In this document: in pieces, positions 41,115-51,232 of the stretch
Layout of the letters: every line of letters starts with the position of its first letter
Position numbering within the stretch: the first letter of the stretch is position 1
From: Neisseriaceae bacterium
GTDB lineage: Bacteria > Pseudomonadota > Gammaproteobacteria > Burkholderiales > Chromobacteriaceae
DNA length: 64,000 nucleotides
Assembly: GCA_027489245.1 (NCBI GenBank)
Contig: JAIYAC010000026.1
Coordinates: forward strand, 1 to 64,000
Direction of reading: 5' to 3'
Made by a program: the position numbers and the translations under genes
Notes under the pieces: generated by a model
Databases searched by the model: none
Seen by the model: only the letters and a program-made list of their open reading frames with translations
What the model was told of the DNA's origin: nothing

Positions 41115-41492
41115 ATGAATCTGCGTCAGCTATTTCTGCTTAGCACCGCCATCGGCCTGGTGCCCATCGCACTGTCCTACGGCCTGGCGCCGCAACAAAG
41201 CCTGAGCGAGCTGTTTGGCCTGAAGATAGATAGCGTCAACGGTTTTCACATTTTTCGCGCCATCACGGGCCTGTACCTGGCGCTGGTAGTTTTCTGGGTA
41301 GTGGGCGCCTTGCGCGCACCTTTACGCCAGGCGGCGCTGCTGAGCCTGGTGGTGTTCATGCTGGGGCTGGCGATGGGCCGGGTGGCCAGCCTGCTGTTGG
41401 ATGGCATGCCCGATACACTGCTGATCGTTTACCTGGTACTGGAGTTGAGCATCGGCCTAGTAGGGATATGGCTGCTGAAGCGGCCAGACTGA
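41115..41492 (+). CDS. DUF4345-like small membrane protein
   Basis: Four TM helices; FHIFRAITGLYLAL. Confidence 0.7.
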   Translation: MNLRQLFLLSTAIGLVPIALSYGLAPQQSLSELFGLKIDSVNGFHIFRAITGLYLALVVFWVVGALRAPLRQAALLSLVVFMLGLAMGRVASLLLDGMPDTLLIVYLVLELSIGLVGIWLLKRPD

Positions 41493-41507
41493 CGATACGC
41501 GCACACG

Positions 41508-41541
41508 AAAAAGCCTGCTTGCAACGCAAGCAGGCTTTTTT
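41508..41541 (+). terminator. Intrinsic terminator
   Basis: AAAAAGCCTGCTTGCAACGCAAGCAGGCTTTTTT. Confidence 0.9.
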
Positions 41542-41638
41542 TATGCATACCAGGCTAGGTCGGTGCCTCCCAGCCGGGTCCGGCGGTTTGCCGGCATGCG
41601 GCTTTAATCAACCCTGCACCGCAAACAGGCGATCGCCA

Positions 41639-42571
41639 TCAAGCCATCACACAGTTGCGCCCGGCCGCCTTGGCCCGGTACAGCGCCATATCGGCTTGCT
41701 GGATCAGGCTGTCTAGCGTGAGCTCCGGCACCATGGTGGCACAGCCGATGCTGACACTCAGCAAGGGCGCGTTTTCCCATGGCAACACTATCTGCGAGAC
41801 CAGCGTGCGGATGCGCTGTGCCATGGTAATGGCACCGCTCAAAGCGGTAGCAGGGAGCAGCAACAGGAACTCTTCACCGCCCCAGCGGGCCACACAGTCC
41901 CCCTGGCGCGCGCAGGCTTGCAGGGTAGCGGCCAGCAGGCACAGCGCCTCGTCACCACAGCTGTGGCCGAAGCGGTCGTTCAATGCCTTGAAGTGGTCTA
42001 TATCGCACAGCAATACGGTAAAAGGCTGGTCGCGGTGCAAAAAGGCATTACGCGCCAGCTCCAGCTGCATCTGGGCTTCACGGCGGTTGGCTAGCTGGGT
42101 CAGCGGGTCGGTAATGGACAGGCGGCGGTTTTCTTCCACCATGCAGTGCAGGTCGTGTACGTCGCGAAAGGTCACGATATGCCACGATGGCAACACCTCG
42201 GCCTTGATCTGGGCGGCAACAATGAACCAGCGCCGCTCGCCGTTCTTGCAACGCACCATGGCGCTGGTCTCGGCTACGTTTTCACCCCGTGTCAGGCTAT
42301 CTTCCACGGCCTGCTGCCATTCGCGGGTAATTTGTTGTCGATAAATGGGGTCGGGATACGCCAGCTGGAACCAGCTGAGCATATCGGGCATTTCCTCGGC
42401 GGTGTAACCGATCTGCTGCAGGAAAGCCTTGTTGATGAACAGATGGTTGCGCTTGCCCTCCAGGGCCGGATCCGAGCTGGACACCAGCGCCGGGATAGGT
42501 ATCACATCCAGGCTATGAAACAGCACCTTTTCGATGTCGTATGGTGCCAAAGCTTGCTGCCCCGTCGACAT
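41639..42571 (-). CDS. PAS-GGDEF diguanylate cyclase
   Basis: DPLTQLANRREA, CDIDHFKALNDRFGH, RWGGEEFLLLLP. Confidence 0.92.
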   Translation of the reverse strand: MSTGQQALAPYDIEKVLFHSLDVIPIPALVSSSDPALEGKRNHLFINKAFLQQIGYTAEEMPDMLSWFQLAYPDPIYRQQITREWQQAVEDSLTRGENVAETSAMVRCKNGERRWFIVAAQIKAEVLPSWHIVTFRDVHDLHCMVEENRRLSITDPLTQLANRREAQMQLELARNAFLHRDQPFTVLLCDIDHFKALNDRFGHSCGDEALCLLAATLQACARQGDCVARWGGEEFLLLLPATALSGAITMAQRIRTLVSQIVLPWENAPLLSVSIGCATMVPELTLDSLIQQADMALYRAKAAGRNCVMA

Positions 42572-42771
42572 GTTTTTCCCCTGTCAGGCGGCGGTGTGCA
42601 CGAAGGTCAGCCCCGCCTGATAATGTTTTTATGATATCCGGGCGCGTCGCTACGCCCCTTCTCGAGATTTATACTGCTAAACCTGCAAGGGTGAAATAGT
42701 GGCATCACATCTTCTTATATTTCGATATATATGCTTCTTATCAAATAGCGAACTTATAAATCGGCAAATGT

Positions 42772-42817
42772 AAAATACCCCGCATAGCTTCCTTGGAAGC
42801 CATTTATACGGGGTATT
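42772..42817 (-). terminator. Terminator of carboxypeptidase gene (nested hairpin)
   Basis: AATACCCCG...CGGGGTATT enclosing GCTTCCTTGGAAGC. Confidence 0.65.
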
Positions 42818-42881
42818 ATTCCATTTAGCTGGGCAACGTCAGCATAATCTGCCACACCCTGCCCTTGCCCACCTGGCGGGT

Positions 42882-44369
42882 TCAGCCCAGATAACGTGCC
42901 TGCAAATGCGCACGGAAGTGCGCAGGGTTCAGGCTCTCACCTGTGGCGCGGCGCACCAGCTCCGGGGTGCTCCACAGGCTGGCTTGCTGCCAGATATTGG
43001 CTTGCAGCCAGTCGAATACCGGTGCCAGGTCGCCTGCGGCAATCCGGCTGTCCAGGTCGGGGTATTGCTGGCGCAAGGTGGCAAAGTACTGCGCGGCGTA
43101 CATGGCACCCAGGGTATAGCTGGGGAAATAACCAAAGCTGCCGTCGGTCCAGTGGATATCCTGCAGGCAACCGTTCTGGTAATTGCCACGGGTATCTACC
43201 CCCAGATAAGCCATCATCTTTTCGTCCCACAGCGCCGGAATATCTTCTGCCTCGATCTCGCCTTCGATCAGTGCGCGCTCGATCTCGAAGCGCAGAATCA
43301 CGTGCGCAGGGTAGGTCAACTCGTCGGCATCCACGCGGATATAGCCCGGGCGCACGCGGCTGTACAGCAGGCCCAGGTTGGCCGCATCGAACGCTGGCTG
43401 GTCGCCCAGGTGTTTTTTTACCAGCGGGGAGATCAGCTGCAGGAAGGCCGGGTTGCGGCCCAGCTGCATTTCAAACGACAGGCTCTGGCTTTCGTGTATG
43501 CCCATGGAGCGGGCGTGGCCCACGGGCAGGTGGGCCAGCTCGCGTGGCAGGCCTTGCTCGTAACGGGCGTGGCCGGTTTCGTGCACGATGCCCATCAGGC
43601 TTTGCACGAAATCATCTTCGCGGTAGCGGGTGGTAATGCGCACGTCTTCGGCCACGCCACCGCAGAAGGGGTGTACCGATACGTCCAGGCGGCCGGCGTC
43701 AAAGTCGAAGCCCAGCAGGCCCATCACCTCGACACCCAGCGCGCGCTGTGCCTCGATGGCAAACGGCCCCTGTGCTTGCAGCACCTGTTCGCCAGCCTGC
43801 TTGTGCATGGTGTCGCGGATCAGGCCGGGCAGCCAGCTTTTCACATCGTCGAAAATGCGCTGTACTTCGGCGCTATTCATGCCGGGCTCGTACAGGTTCA
43901 TCAGCGCGTCGTAGCGCGATACGCCGGTGGCGTCGGACAGGTATTGTGCTTCCTCGCGCGACAGCTTGACCACCTCGCGGAAGTTCTGCAAAAAGCCCTG
44001 CCAGTCGTTGGCCTTGCGCTGGCTACGCCAGGCGTGTTCGCAGCGGCTACCGGCCAGGCTTTTGGCTTCGACCAGGCTGGCGGGCAGCAGGTTGGCTTTT
44101 TGCCATTCGCGGCGCATTTCGCGCAGGCTGGCTTGCTGCACCGGGGCCAAGGCTTCGGCGGCGGCGGCATCAAACAGCGGGGTCAAGGACGGGTCGGTCA
44201 GCGTGTGGTGCATCAGTACTTGCAGCTCGGCCATGGCGGCGGCGCGGGCGTCGTTACCTTTGGATGGCATCATGGCGGCCTGGTCCCAGCCGGCCATGGC
44301 GGCCAGATGCTGATAGCGGTACAGGCGGGTAAAGGCGGTTTCCAGCTGCGGATAGGCGGAATGGGTCAT
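42882..44369 (-). CDS. M32 family carboxypeptidase (Taq-type)
   Basis: GIVHETGHARYEQG (HExxH), MGIHESQS. Confidence 0.93.
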   Translation of the reverse strand: MTHSAYPQLETAFTRLYRYQHLAAMAGWDQAAMMPSKGNDARAAAMAELQVLMHHTLTDPSLTPLFDAAAAEALAPVQQASLREMRREWQKANLLPASLVEAKSLAGSRCEHAWRSQRKANDWQGFLQNFREVVKLSREEAQYLSDATGVSRYDALMNLYEPGMNSAEVQRIFDDVKSWLPGLIRDTMHKQAGEQVLQAQGPFAIEAQRALGVEVMGLLGFDFDAGRLDVSVHPFCGGVAEDVRITTRYREDDFVQSLMGIVHETGHARYEQGLPRELAHLPVGHARSMGIHESQSLSFEMQLGRNPAFLQLISPLVKKHLGDQPAFDAANLGLLYSRVRPGYIRVDADELTYPAHVILRFEIERALIEGEIEAEDIPALWDEKMMAYLGVDTRGNYQNGCLQDIHWTDGSFGYFPSYTLGAMYAAQYFATLRQQYPDLDSRIAAGDLAPVFDWLQANIWQQASLWSTPELVRRATGESLNPAHFRAHLQARYLG

Positions 44370-44451
44370 GGCAGGCACCGTGGGTAAACAAGGCTGCGAT
44401 GATGCCTGCAGCGGCGCCGGGCGGCAATTGTCTGTTCGGACGGTGGCCTGT

Positions 44452-45114
44452 TTAGCTGGGTGTTGCGCCAGGGCGCGGTGTGGCGCGTACGTCGGCGTCC
44501 GGGAACGATATCCAGTAGTAGAAAAACTCGCGCGCAATGGCCAGAAAGGTGTCCCGCGCCTGGCTATCGCCCAGGTGCAGCAGCATCGCGTCGATGGCGG
44601 TACGGAAGCTGTCCGGGTGATGCGGGTGGCCATGCAGCAGGTAGAGCAGCGGGCGGATCAGGTCGCCACGCTCGGCCAGCATGCTTTCATCCGAGCCCAG
44701 CTCGTACAGCTGGCCCAGATAGATGTCCAGCGATGGCGGGTAGCGGGTAAAGCCGTCGCTCACCATGCGCTGCTGCAGGCTTTCAAAACTGCCGTGTGCC
44801 GGCAGCCGGATGTGGTGGGTGGTAAAGCCGTCGCGTGCATTGAGTGCCGCCAGTTTTTTGACATCATCCAGCCAGAAATAATAATACTCGCGCGCCGCCG
44901 TCATGGCGCCGGCGCGATCGTCTGGCGGGCACAGCGACAGCAGGGCATCGACCGCGGCGCGGTAGATATCTGCCCCACCGCGCTGGCTACGCAGGATCTG
45001 GTTCAGCCGTGCCAGGATACGACGGCGGTAGGCAACCACATCGCCCCCTGCGCCCTTGCTGTCCAGCAGGCGCAGATAGGCGTCCAGCGCGTCGTCCATT
45101 TTATCCTGAGGCAT
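44452..45114 (-). CDS. Hypothetical protein with an internal duplication
   Basis: YRAAVDALLSL...AREYYYFW and FRTAIDAMLLHL...AREFFYYW repeats. Confidence 0.7.
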   Translation of the reverse strand: MPQDKMDDALDAYLRLLDSKGAGGDVVAYRRRILARLNQILRSQRGGADIYRAAVDALLSLCPPDDRAGAMTAAREYYYFWLDDVKKLAALNARDGFTTHHIRLPAHGSFESLQQRMVSDGFTRYPPSLDIYLGQLYELGSDESMLAERGDLIRPLLYLLHGHPHHPDSFRTAIDAMLLHLGDSQARDTFLAIAREFFYYWISFPDADVRATPRPGATPS

Positions 45115-45126
45115 GGTCTGGCTTCC

Positions 45127-46185
45127 TTACAGTAGCTCGGGGGCGGGTACACCAGCGCTGCGCGCAGCAGCCAGGATGGCGGCCCATTCATTATCCGACA
45201 TCTCTACCCCGTGCAGCGCCGCCTCGGCGGCACGCAGGCGCTCCGGCTCGCCGGCCTGCATCAGCGGTGGCTGCCCGGCGGGCGGCGGCGAGCTGCGGAT
45301 ATAGGCCGCCATGGCGTCGTATTCCTCACGCAGCCAGCTCACGTCGGCTACCGCCTCCGGGTCGATGATGACCGCAGTCAGGTTATTCACAATGCCACCC
45401 AGGCGGGCATTGCCCGGCTGCAGCGTCCCGCCGCCCGACAGCAAACCTGCCAGGAACTCGATGGCCGCGACCAGGCCACCGCCTTTGTGCGCCGCAATGG
45501 GGCGCAGTGCCCCGGTTGGCTGTTCATGCATGGCTGCAGGGTTGGCCGTGGGTAGCCCAGCCGCGTCCAGCATGACTTCTTCGTCAAAAGTTTTGCCTGC
45601 CAGGTAGGCGACCCGCGTTTTGCCGTAAGCCACCATGCTGGTGGCAAAGTCCAGAATAAAAGCCGGCTCGCGCTCGCCCGCCGGAAACGCCACGCACAGC
45701 GGGTTGGTGCCAAAACGTGCGGCGGAGCCACCAAACGGCGCCACCAGCGGCTGGGGGAAATCCGTCACGTTGACAAAAAACAGCCCGACTTTACCCGCCG
45801 CGGCCACCTGCTCGCCATAGCTGCCGATACGGCCCATGTGGTGGCTATTACGCACGGTGAGCAGCACGATGCCGGTGTGGGCTACGCGCTCGATGGCGGC
45901 GTCCACCGCCTCGCGCACCACGCGCTGGCCGTAGCCGCGTTCGCCGTCAAATTGCAGGATGGCCCCGCTGTCGTTCAGCAGCCAGGCCGGCTCGCCCGGC
46001 TGCAAGGTGCCGGCGCGTACGCTGTCCACATAAAAAGGCAGCATGCCCACCCCGTGGCTGGGGTGGCCCTTGAGGTTGGCCGCCACCAGGTGCTGCGCCA
46101 CCACATCGGCTTCTTCATTGGCAGAGCCCAGCGCCAGCAAAGTGGCGTGGGCCAGACGGTACAGGGTTTGTTCGGTCAGCAGCAT
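45127..46185 (-). CDS. Ldh family (malate/L-lactate dehydrogenase-like) oxidoreductase
   Basis: GHPSHGVGMLPFYVDSVRAG, VRNSHHMGRIGSYGEQVAAAGKVGLFFVN, FGTNPLCVAFP. Confidence 0.92.
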   Translation of the reverse strand: MLLTEQTLYRLAHATLLALGSANEEADVVAQHLVAANLKGHPSHGVGMLPFYVDSVRAGTLQPGEPAWLLNDSGAILQFDGERGYGQRVVREAVDAAIERVAHTGIVLLTVRNSHHMGRIGSYGEQVAAAGKVGLFFVNVTDFPQPLVAPFGGSAARFGTNPLCVAFPAGEREPAFILDFATSMVAYGKTRVAYLAGKTFDEEVMLDAAGLPTANPAAMHEQPTGALRPIAAHKGGGLVAAIEFLAGLLSGGGTLQPGNARLGGIVNNLTAVIIDPEAVADVSWLREEYDAMAAYIRSSPPPAGQPPLMQAGEPERLRAAEAALHGVEMSDNEWAAILAAARSAGVPAPELL

Positions 46186-46192
46186 GCGGGGC

Positions 46193-47323
46193 TTAGCTCA
46201 CGTTATGGTTGGGCTGCAGGGTCAGGCGCAGGTCATGGCCTACCATGCGGGTGTCGCTGATGTGCAGCGGCAGCTTGTCGTCCAGCGACTGCAGTGCGGG
46301 CCAGGCAAACAGCCCGCGTGCCGCATCGCCAGCCAGATAGGGCGCCAGGTACAGCACGATATCGTCTACCAGCCCGGCTTGCGCCAGCGCGCCATTCAGG
46401 CCGGCACCGGCTTCTACCATCAGCTCGTTGACGCCATCGGCTGCCAGGCTTTGTAACAGCGCGGCCAGGTCGACGTGCTGATCTGGCGCAGGCAACACGC
46501 GGATTTGCACGCCACGCGCCAGGTAGGGTTCGTGCCGCTGGCTATCGGCTACCGTGGTCACCAGCAGGGTGGGCGCCACGGCAGTATCGTAAATGCGCGC
46601 CGCAGGCGGTGTGGCCAGGCGGCTGTCTACCACCACGCGCAGCGGCTGGCACGGCACGGCCACCTCTCGCACGGTCAGCTGCGGGTCGTCGGCCAGTACG
46701 GTACCGCTGCCGGTGAGAATGGCACAGTTGGCCGCACGCAGTTGCTGTACATCCAGGCGGGCAGCCGGGCCGGTAATCCACTGGCTTTGCCCGTTCAGCA
46801 GGGCGGTCTTACCATCCAGCGTGGCGGCGGCTTTCAGCGTGACCCAGGGCCGCTGGCGCGTGACACGCGACAGGAAGCCACGGTGTACGTGCTGTGCCTC
46901 GGCCTGCAGGCAGCCTGCCACCGCAGGAATGCCGGCCGCGTTGAGCATGGCAATGCCACGCCCGGCTACCTCGTGGTACGGGTCCACCATGGCGGCCACC
47001 ACGCGGCCGATGTTTTCCTTGATCAGGCGCTCGGCGCACGGCGGGGTGCGGCCGTAATGGCTGCAGGGCTCCAGCGTGACGTAGGCGGTGGCGCCGGCCG
47101 GGCTATGGCCGCGGGCGTAGCAGTCTTTGATGGCCTGGATTTCGGCGTGGTCGCCGCCCACGCGCAGGGTGGCGCCCTCGCCTATCACCTGGCCATCGCG
47201 CACCAGTACGCAGCCGACACCGGGGTTGGGCGCGGCACGGCGGGTGGCCGCTGCCGCCAGGCGCAGCGCCTGCTGCATGTATTGGTAGTCTTGCGGCTGC
47301 AGGCCAAGGGGCGCACTCATCAT
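46193..47323 (-). CDS. ribD: Bifunctional riboflavin deaminase/reductase RibD
   Basis: NPGVGCVLVRDGQVIGEGATLRVGGDHAEIQA, TLEPCSHYGRTPPCAERLI. Confidence 0.95.
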   Translation of the reverse strand: MMSAPLGLQPQDYQYMQQALRLAAAATRRAAPNPGVGCVLVRDGQVIGEGATLRVGGDHAEIQAIKDCYARGHSPAGATAYVTLEPCSHYGRTPPCAERLIKENIGRVVAAMVDPYHEVAGRGIAMLNAAGIPAVAGCLQAEAQHVHRGFLSRVTRQRPWVTLKAAATLDGKTALLNGQSQWITGPAARLDVQQLRAANCAILTGSGTVLADDPQLTVREVAVPCQPLRVVVDSRLATPPAARIYDTAVAPTLLVTTVADSQRHEPYLARGVQIRVLPAPDQHVDLAALLQSLAADGVNELMVEAGAGLNGALAQAGLVDDIVLYLAPYLAGDAARGLFAWPALQSLDDKLPLHISDTRMVGHDLRLTLQPNHNVS

Positions 47324-47862
47324 GCCGGCCCTTGCGCGCTACGCCAGTCGGCAGCCAGCTGGCTGTAGATACGTGCGTCCCAGAAGCGCTCGCGGATACG
47401 CAGATAGCCGCGCAGCACGCCTTCCTGGGTAAAGCCGCTACGCTCGGCTACCGCGCAGCTGCGCAGGTTGGCCGCCGCGCTCACGATATCCACACGGTTC
47501 AAGCCCAGCTCGGCAAAGGCAGTATGCAGCACCTGCGCCAGCGCCTGCGGCAGGTAGCCGCGGCCAACGTAGGCGTCGGCCAGCCAATAGCCGATGGAGC
47601 CGTGCAGGTTCAGCAGGCTCACGCCGTGCAGGTCACACACGCCGGCGGGCTGGCCGTCGGCCAGAATCAGCCAGGTGTACACGCGGCCGGCATCGCGTTC
47701 GGTTTGTGTGTGCTGGATGAAAGCCAGCGAGTCGCTGCTGCTGCGGGTGGTGTCCACCCAGGGCAGCCACTGCGACAGGCTGTCGCGGCTGCTATCTACC
47801 AGGGAAAACAGCGCGTCGGCATCGGCGGGTTCAAGCGGGCGAAGGGTAATGGGGGAAGTCAT
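47320..47862 (-). CDS. GNAT family acetyltransferase (RimJ/RimL-like), copy 1
   Basis: LSQWLPWVDTTRSSSDSLAFIQ, GYWLADAYVGRGYLPQAL. Confidence 0.88.
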   Translation of the reverse strand: MTSPITLRPLEPADADALFSLVDSSRDSLSQWLPWVDTTRSSSDSLAFIQHTQTERDAGRVYTWLILADGQPAGVCDLHGVSLLNLHGSIGYWLADAYVGRGYLPQALAQVLHTAFAELGLNRVDIVSAAANLRSCAVAERSGFTQEGVLRGYLRIRERFWDARIYSQLAADWRSAQGPA

Positions 47863-47919
47863 GTCAGGCTTTCTGATGTCACTGCAAGCCCACAGACTAA
47901 GGTTGGCCGCAAGCCAGCG

Positions 47920-48459
47920 TCAAGCCTGCCCATGCTGGCGTACTGCCCATTCCGTGGCCAGCAGGCTGTAGCAGGCGGCATCATGTGGCTGGCCATGTAG
48001 CCATAGATGCTGGCGCAGTATGCCCTCGAAGCAAAAGCCTGCACGCTGCGCCACCGCGATGCTGCGCACATTGCCTAGCGCCGGATCGATCACCAGGCGC
48101 TGCAGGCCCAGCGGGCCAAAGGCCTGCCCGCACAGCTGCTGCAGGGCCGCCTGCATCACGCCGCGGCCAACATAGGGCGGCGCCAGCCAGTAGCCGACGC
48201 AGGCACGATGGTTGGCCGCAGACACGGTGTGCAGCCCGCACACGCCAGCCAGCTGGCCATCCACCAGAATCAGCCAGTCGTACTGGCTGCCTTGCTGGCG
48301 CGCCGCGACGCTATGGCGCAGAAAAGCCAGGCTGTCTGCCGCGCTATGGGTGGTGGCCACCCACGGCAGCCAGCTGGCTAGTGCGGCACGGTGTGCGTCT
48401 ACCAGCGCAAACAACGCGTTGGCGGCGAGCTCGGTAGCGGGCTGAAGCTGAATACCCAT
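47920..48459 (-). CDS. GNAT family acetyltransferase (RimJ/RimL-like), copy 2
   Basis: LASWLPWVATTHSAADSLAFLRH, GYWLAPPYVGRGVMQAAL. Confidence 0.88.
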   Translation of the reverse strand: MGIQLQPATELAANALFALVDAHRAALASWLPWVATTHSAADSLAFLRHSVAARQQGSQYDWLILVDGQLAGVCGLHTVSAANHRACVGYWLAPPYVGRGVMQAALQQLCGQAFGPLGLQRLVIDPALGNVRSIAVAQRAGFCFEGILRQHLWLHGQPHDAACYSLLATEWAVRQHGQA

Positions 48460-48495
48460 GCCCTTCTCCCCTATCAATCAATGCAGCACATGAAA

Positions 48496-48519
48496 AACCC
48501 TGTCGCGCACGACAGGGTT
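48496..48519 (-). terminator. Intrinsic terminator of nrdR
   Basis: AACCCTGTCG-CGCA-CGACAGGGTT followed by TTT on - strand. Confidence 0.8.
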
Positions 48520-48570
48520 GTCTGTTTGAGCACAGGGCGAATACGGCGCGCCCTGCTGCCAAGGCCGGCC

Positions 48571-49026
48571 TCAGCCTTTGCCCTGTATTTCCTCGATGGC
48601 ATCGGTGAACTCGGAAATATCCTGGAAGCTCTTGTACACCGAGGCAAAGCGCACGTAGGCCACTTTATCCAGCTTGGCCAGCTCGTTCATCACCATTTCG
48701 CCGATGTAGCGGCTGGACACCTCGCGCTCGCCCAGCTGCAGCAGGCGCTGGCTGATGCGGTTGATGGCGTCGTCTACCAGCGGGGTGGACACCGGGCGCT
48801 TGTGCAGCGCGCGCAGGAAACTGGTGCGGACCTTTTCCACGTCGAACTCGGTGCGATGGCCGCCGGTTTTCACCACTTGCGGCATGCGGACTTCGGCAGT
48901 TTCAAAGGTTGTAAAGCGCTTGTCGCAGCTGGTGCAGCGGCGGCGGCGACGTATGCTGCTGCCGTCTTCGCTGACGCGGGAATCTACCACCTGGGTATCG
49001 GCGCAGCCGCAGAAGGGGCATTTCAT
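48571..49026 (-). CDS. nrdR: Transcriptional repressor NrdR
   Basis: [42 protein letters not shown]. Confidence 0.98.
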   Translation of the reverse strand: MKCPFCGCADTQVVDSRVSEDGSSIRRRRRCTSCDKRFTTFETAEVRMPQVVKTGGHRTEFDVEKVRTSFLRALHKRPVSTPLVDDAINRISQRLLQLGEREVSSRYIGEMVMNELAKLDKVAYVRFASVYKSFQDISEFTDAIEEIQGKG

Positions 49027-49094
49027 GGCTTTACAATCCTGGCTATTTCAATAGCCTGATGTTATCAGCTATCGCCGCCGGGCAACAGTAATGC

Positions 49095-49616
49095 TCATTT
49101 TTTGGGCAAACACCTGTCGCCATCGCGCACGCCATGCTCTGCGGCCAGGGCGTCGCGCGCATCGGCGGCGGCCAGCATGGCCTGCAGGTGCTCGGGGAAA
49201 ACGGGCTGTGGTGCTGCGGCCAGCGCGGCGGCGTCAAACCAGCGCCCCGGCCCCATGCTGGCTTGCTCCTGCGCACTCCAGCCATGCTGCTGCAGGGCAA
49301 TGCGGCCAACCCGTACGTGAAAGTAATGCTCGTCGGCCCACACCTCGCCCCCGTCCGGCAAGCGCATGGCGAACTGCCGCCGCGCCAGCGGCTCGCCAGG
49401 GTCGGCCAGCGGGTAGCCGGTTTCCTCTCGGCATTCGCGGCAGGCGGCGTCGGCCAGGCTTTCGCCTGCGTGCACACCGCCACCGGGGGTGAACCAGTAA
49501 GCAATACGGCCGCCCATTGCAGGCGGCCGGTAGGGGAACAGCAGCACCGCACCATCGGGATTGCGCAGCAGCAAACGCGCAGCGACGCGTACCGGCAGGG
49601 CGGCGTGTCGGCTCAT
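49095..49616 (-). CDS. Nudix hydrolase
   Basis: [26 protein letters not shown]. Confidence 0.9.
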   Translation of the reverse strand: MSRHAALPVRVAARLLLRNPDGAVLLFPYRPPAMGGRIAYWFTPGGGVHAGESLADAACRECREETGYPLADPGEPLARRQFAMRLPDGGEVWADEHYFHVRVGRIALQQHGWSAQEQASMGPGRWFDAAALAAAPQPVFPEHLQAMLAAADARDALAAEHGVRDGDRCLPKK

Positions 49617-50608
49617 CGGCTCATCAGCCAGTCCACGTAGCGGTCTACACCCTGCTCGACGGTGAGCATGGCGTCGCTGTAACCGGCGCTGCGCAGCTTG
49701 CCGATATCGGCCTGGGTGAAGCTCTGGTACTTGCCTTTCAGCGCGTCCGGGAAGTCGATGTATTCCAGAATGCCCTGCGCTACCAGCTCAGACAACGTCA
49801 GCGCCGGCTTGCCTTCGTGGCGGCGGCAGGCGTTGACGGTGGCCACGGCCACATCGTTGAACGGCTGCGCGCGGCCGGAGCCCAGGTTGAAGATGCCGCT
49901 CTTGTCCGGGTTGTCCAGGAAGTACAGGTTTACCTTCACCACGTCTTCTACCGACACGAAGTCGCGGCTCTGGGTGCCGTCGGCGTAGCCGTCGTAGCCG
50001 CCAAACAGCTTCACCTTGCCGGTTTCGCGGTACTGGTTGAAGTTGTGGAAAGCCACCGAGGCCATACGGCCTTTGTGCTGCTCTTGCGGGCCGTACACAT
50101 TGAAGTAGCGGAAGCCGGCCACTTGCGCGGTCAGGCCTTCGGCCATGCGGCGGCGCAGGATCTGGTCGAACAGGAACTTGGAATAGCCGTACACGTTCAG
50201 CGGGCCTTCGAACTGGCGGTCTTCCTTGAAGGTGGTGCCTTTGCCGTAGGTTGCGGCGCTGCTGGCGTACAGGAAAGGGATTTCTTCGGCCTGGCAGAAT
50301 TCGAACAGCTCCAGCGTGTACTGGTAGTTGTTCTCCATCATGTACTTGCCGTCGTGGTTCATGGTGTCGGAGCAGGCGCCCTGATGCAGGATGGCGGTGA
50401 TTTCACCGTCGAAATCGCCGCTGCCGATCAGGCTGATGAAGTCTTGCTTGTCCAGGTAATCGCTGATTTCGCAGCCCACCAGGTTCACAAACTTGTCACC
50501 CTTGCTGAGGTTGTCCACCGCCAGGATGTCGGTTTCGCCACGCGCGTTCAGCGCCTTCACGATATTGGAGCCGATAAAGCCGGCCGCGCCGGTAACCACG
50601 ATAGTCAT
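49613..50608 (-). CDS. hldD: ADP-L-glycero-D-manno-heptose-6-epimerase
   Basis: [64 protein letters not shown]. Confidence 0.96.
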   Translation of the reverse strand: MTIVVTGAAGFIGSNIVKALNARGETDILAVDNLSKGDKFVNLVGCEISDYLDKQDFISLIGSGDFDGEITAILHQGACSDTMNHDGKYMMENNYQYTLELFEFCQAEEIPFLYASSAATYGKGTTFKEDRQFEGPLNVYGYSKFLFDQILRRRMAEGLTAQVAGFRYFNVYGPQEQHKGRMASVAFHNFNQYRETGKVKLFGGYDGYADGTQSRDFVSVEDVVKVNLYFLDNPDKSGIFNLGSGRAQPFNDVAVATVNACRRHEGKPALTLSELVAQGILEYIDFPDALKGKYQSFTQADIGKLRSAGYSDAMLTVEQGVDRYVDWLMSR

Positions 50609-50627
50609 GCTTGTTCCTTATATGCGT

Positions 50628-51209
50628 TCAGAAGGCGCTGCCTGGCTGGGCCAGGAATGTCAGCTCGTCCTGGGTAGACGGCCGCTCCAGCGCCGCATTG
50701 CGGTGCGGGAAACGGCCGAAACGGGCGACGATCTGGTGATGTCGCCGGGCAAAATCGATTACATTGTCGCGCCCTGGGCTGCCCTGCGGCAGGCTCTCGA
50801 AGCAGCGCACGGATGCTTCCTGGTCGGCCAGCTGTTCGCTGTGCTCCAGTGGAAGGTAGACAAACCAGCGCGCCACCGGCGGCAGCCGCACGTCCAGCCG
50901 TGCCGCCAGCGCGGCGTGGCTGGCGGCCAGCGCCAGCGCATCGGTGGCAAAGGCCTGCGCCTGGCCACGGTACAGGTTGCGCGGGAACTGGTCGGCCACG
51001 ATCAGCCAGGCCAGCACCTGGCGCGCGTCGCTGGCGTCGGGCTGCAGCGTGCCTGCGGCCAACTGGGCCAGCAGCGGCGCAAAACGCTCGCGGATGATGC
51101 CGTCGAATACCGGGTCTTTTTTGAACCAGGCGTCACGCGGCAGGGCCAGCATGTCGTCGCTGCTGCCCCCGAACCAGAACTGCAGCACTTGCTCGTACCA
51201 GATCATCAT
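50628..51209 (-). CDS. DUF924 family protein
   Basis: VLQFWFGG, DQFPRNLYRGQAQAFATD, FVYLPLEHSE. Confidence 0.9.
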   Translation of the reverse strand: MMIWYEQVLQFWFGGSSDDMLALPRDAWFKKDPVFDGIIRERFAPLLAQLAAGTLQPDASDARQVLAWLIVADQFPRNLYRGQAQAFATDALALAASHAALAARLDVRLPPVARWFVYLPLEHSEQLADQEASVRCFESLPQGSPGRDNVIDFARRHHQIVARFGRFPHRNAALERPSTQDELTFLAQPGSAF

Positions 51210-51232
51210 CCGCTCCTTGCTAAACAGGGTGG

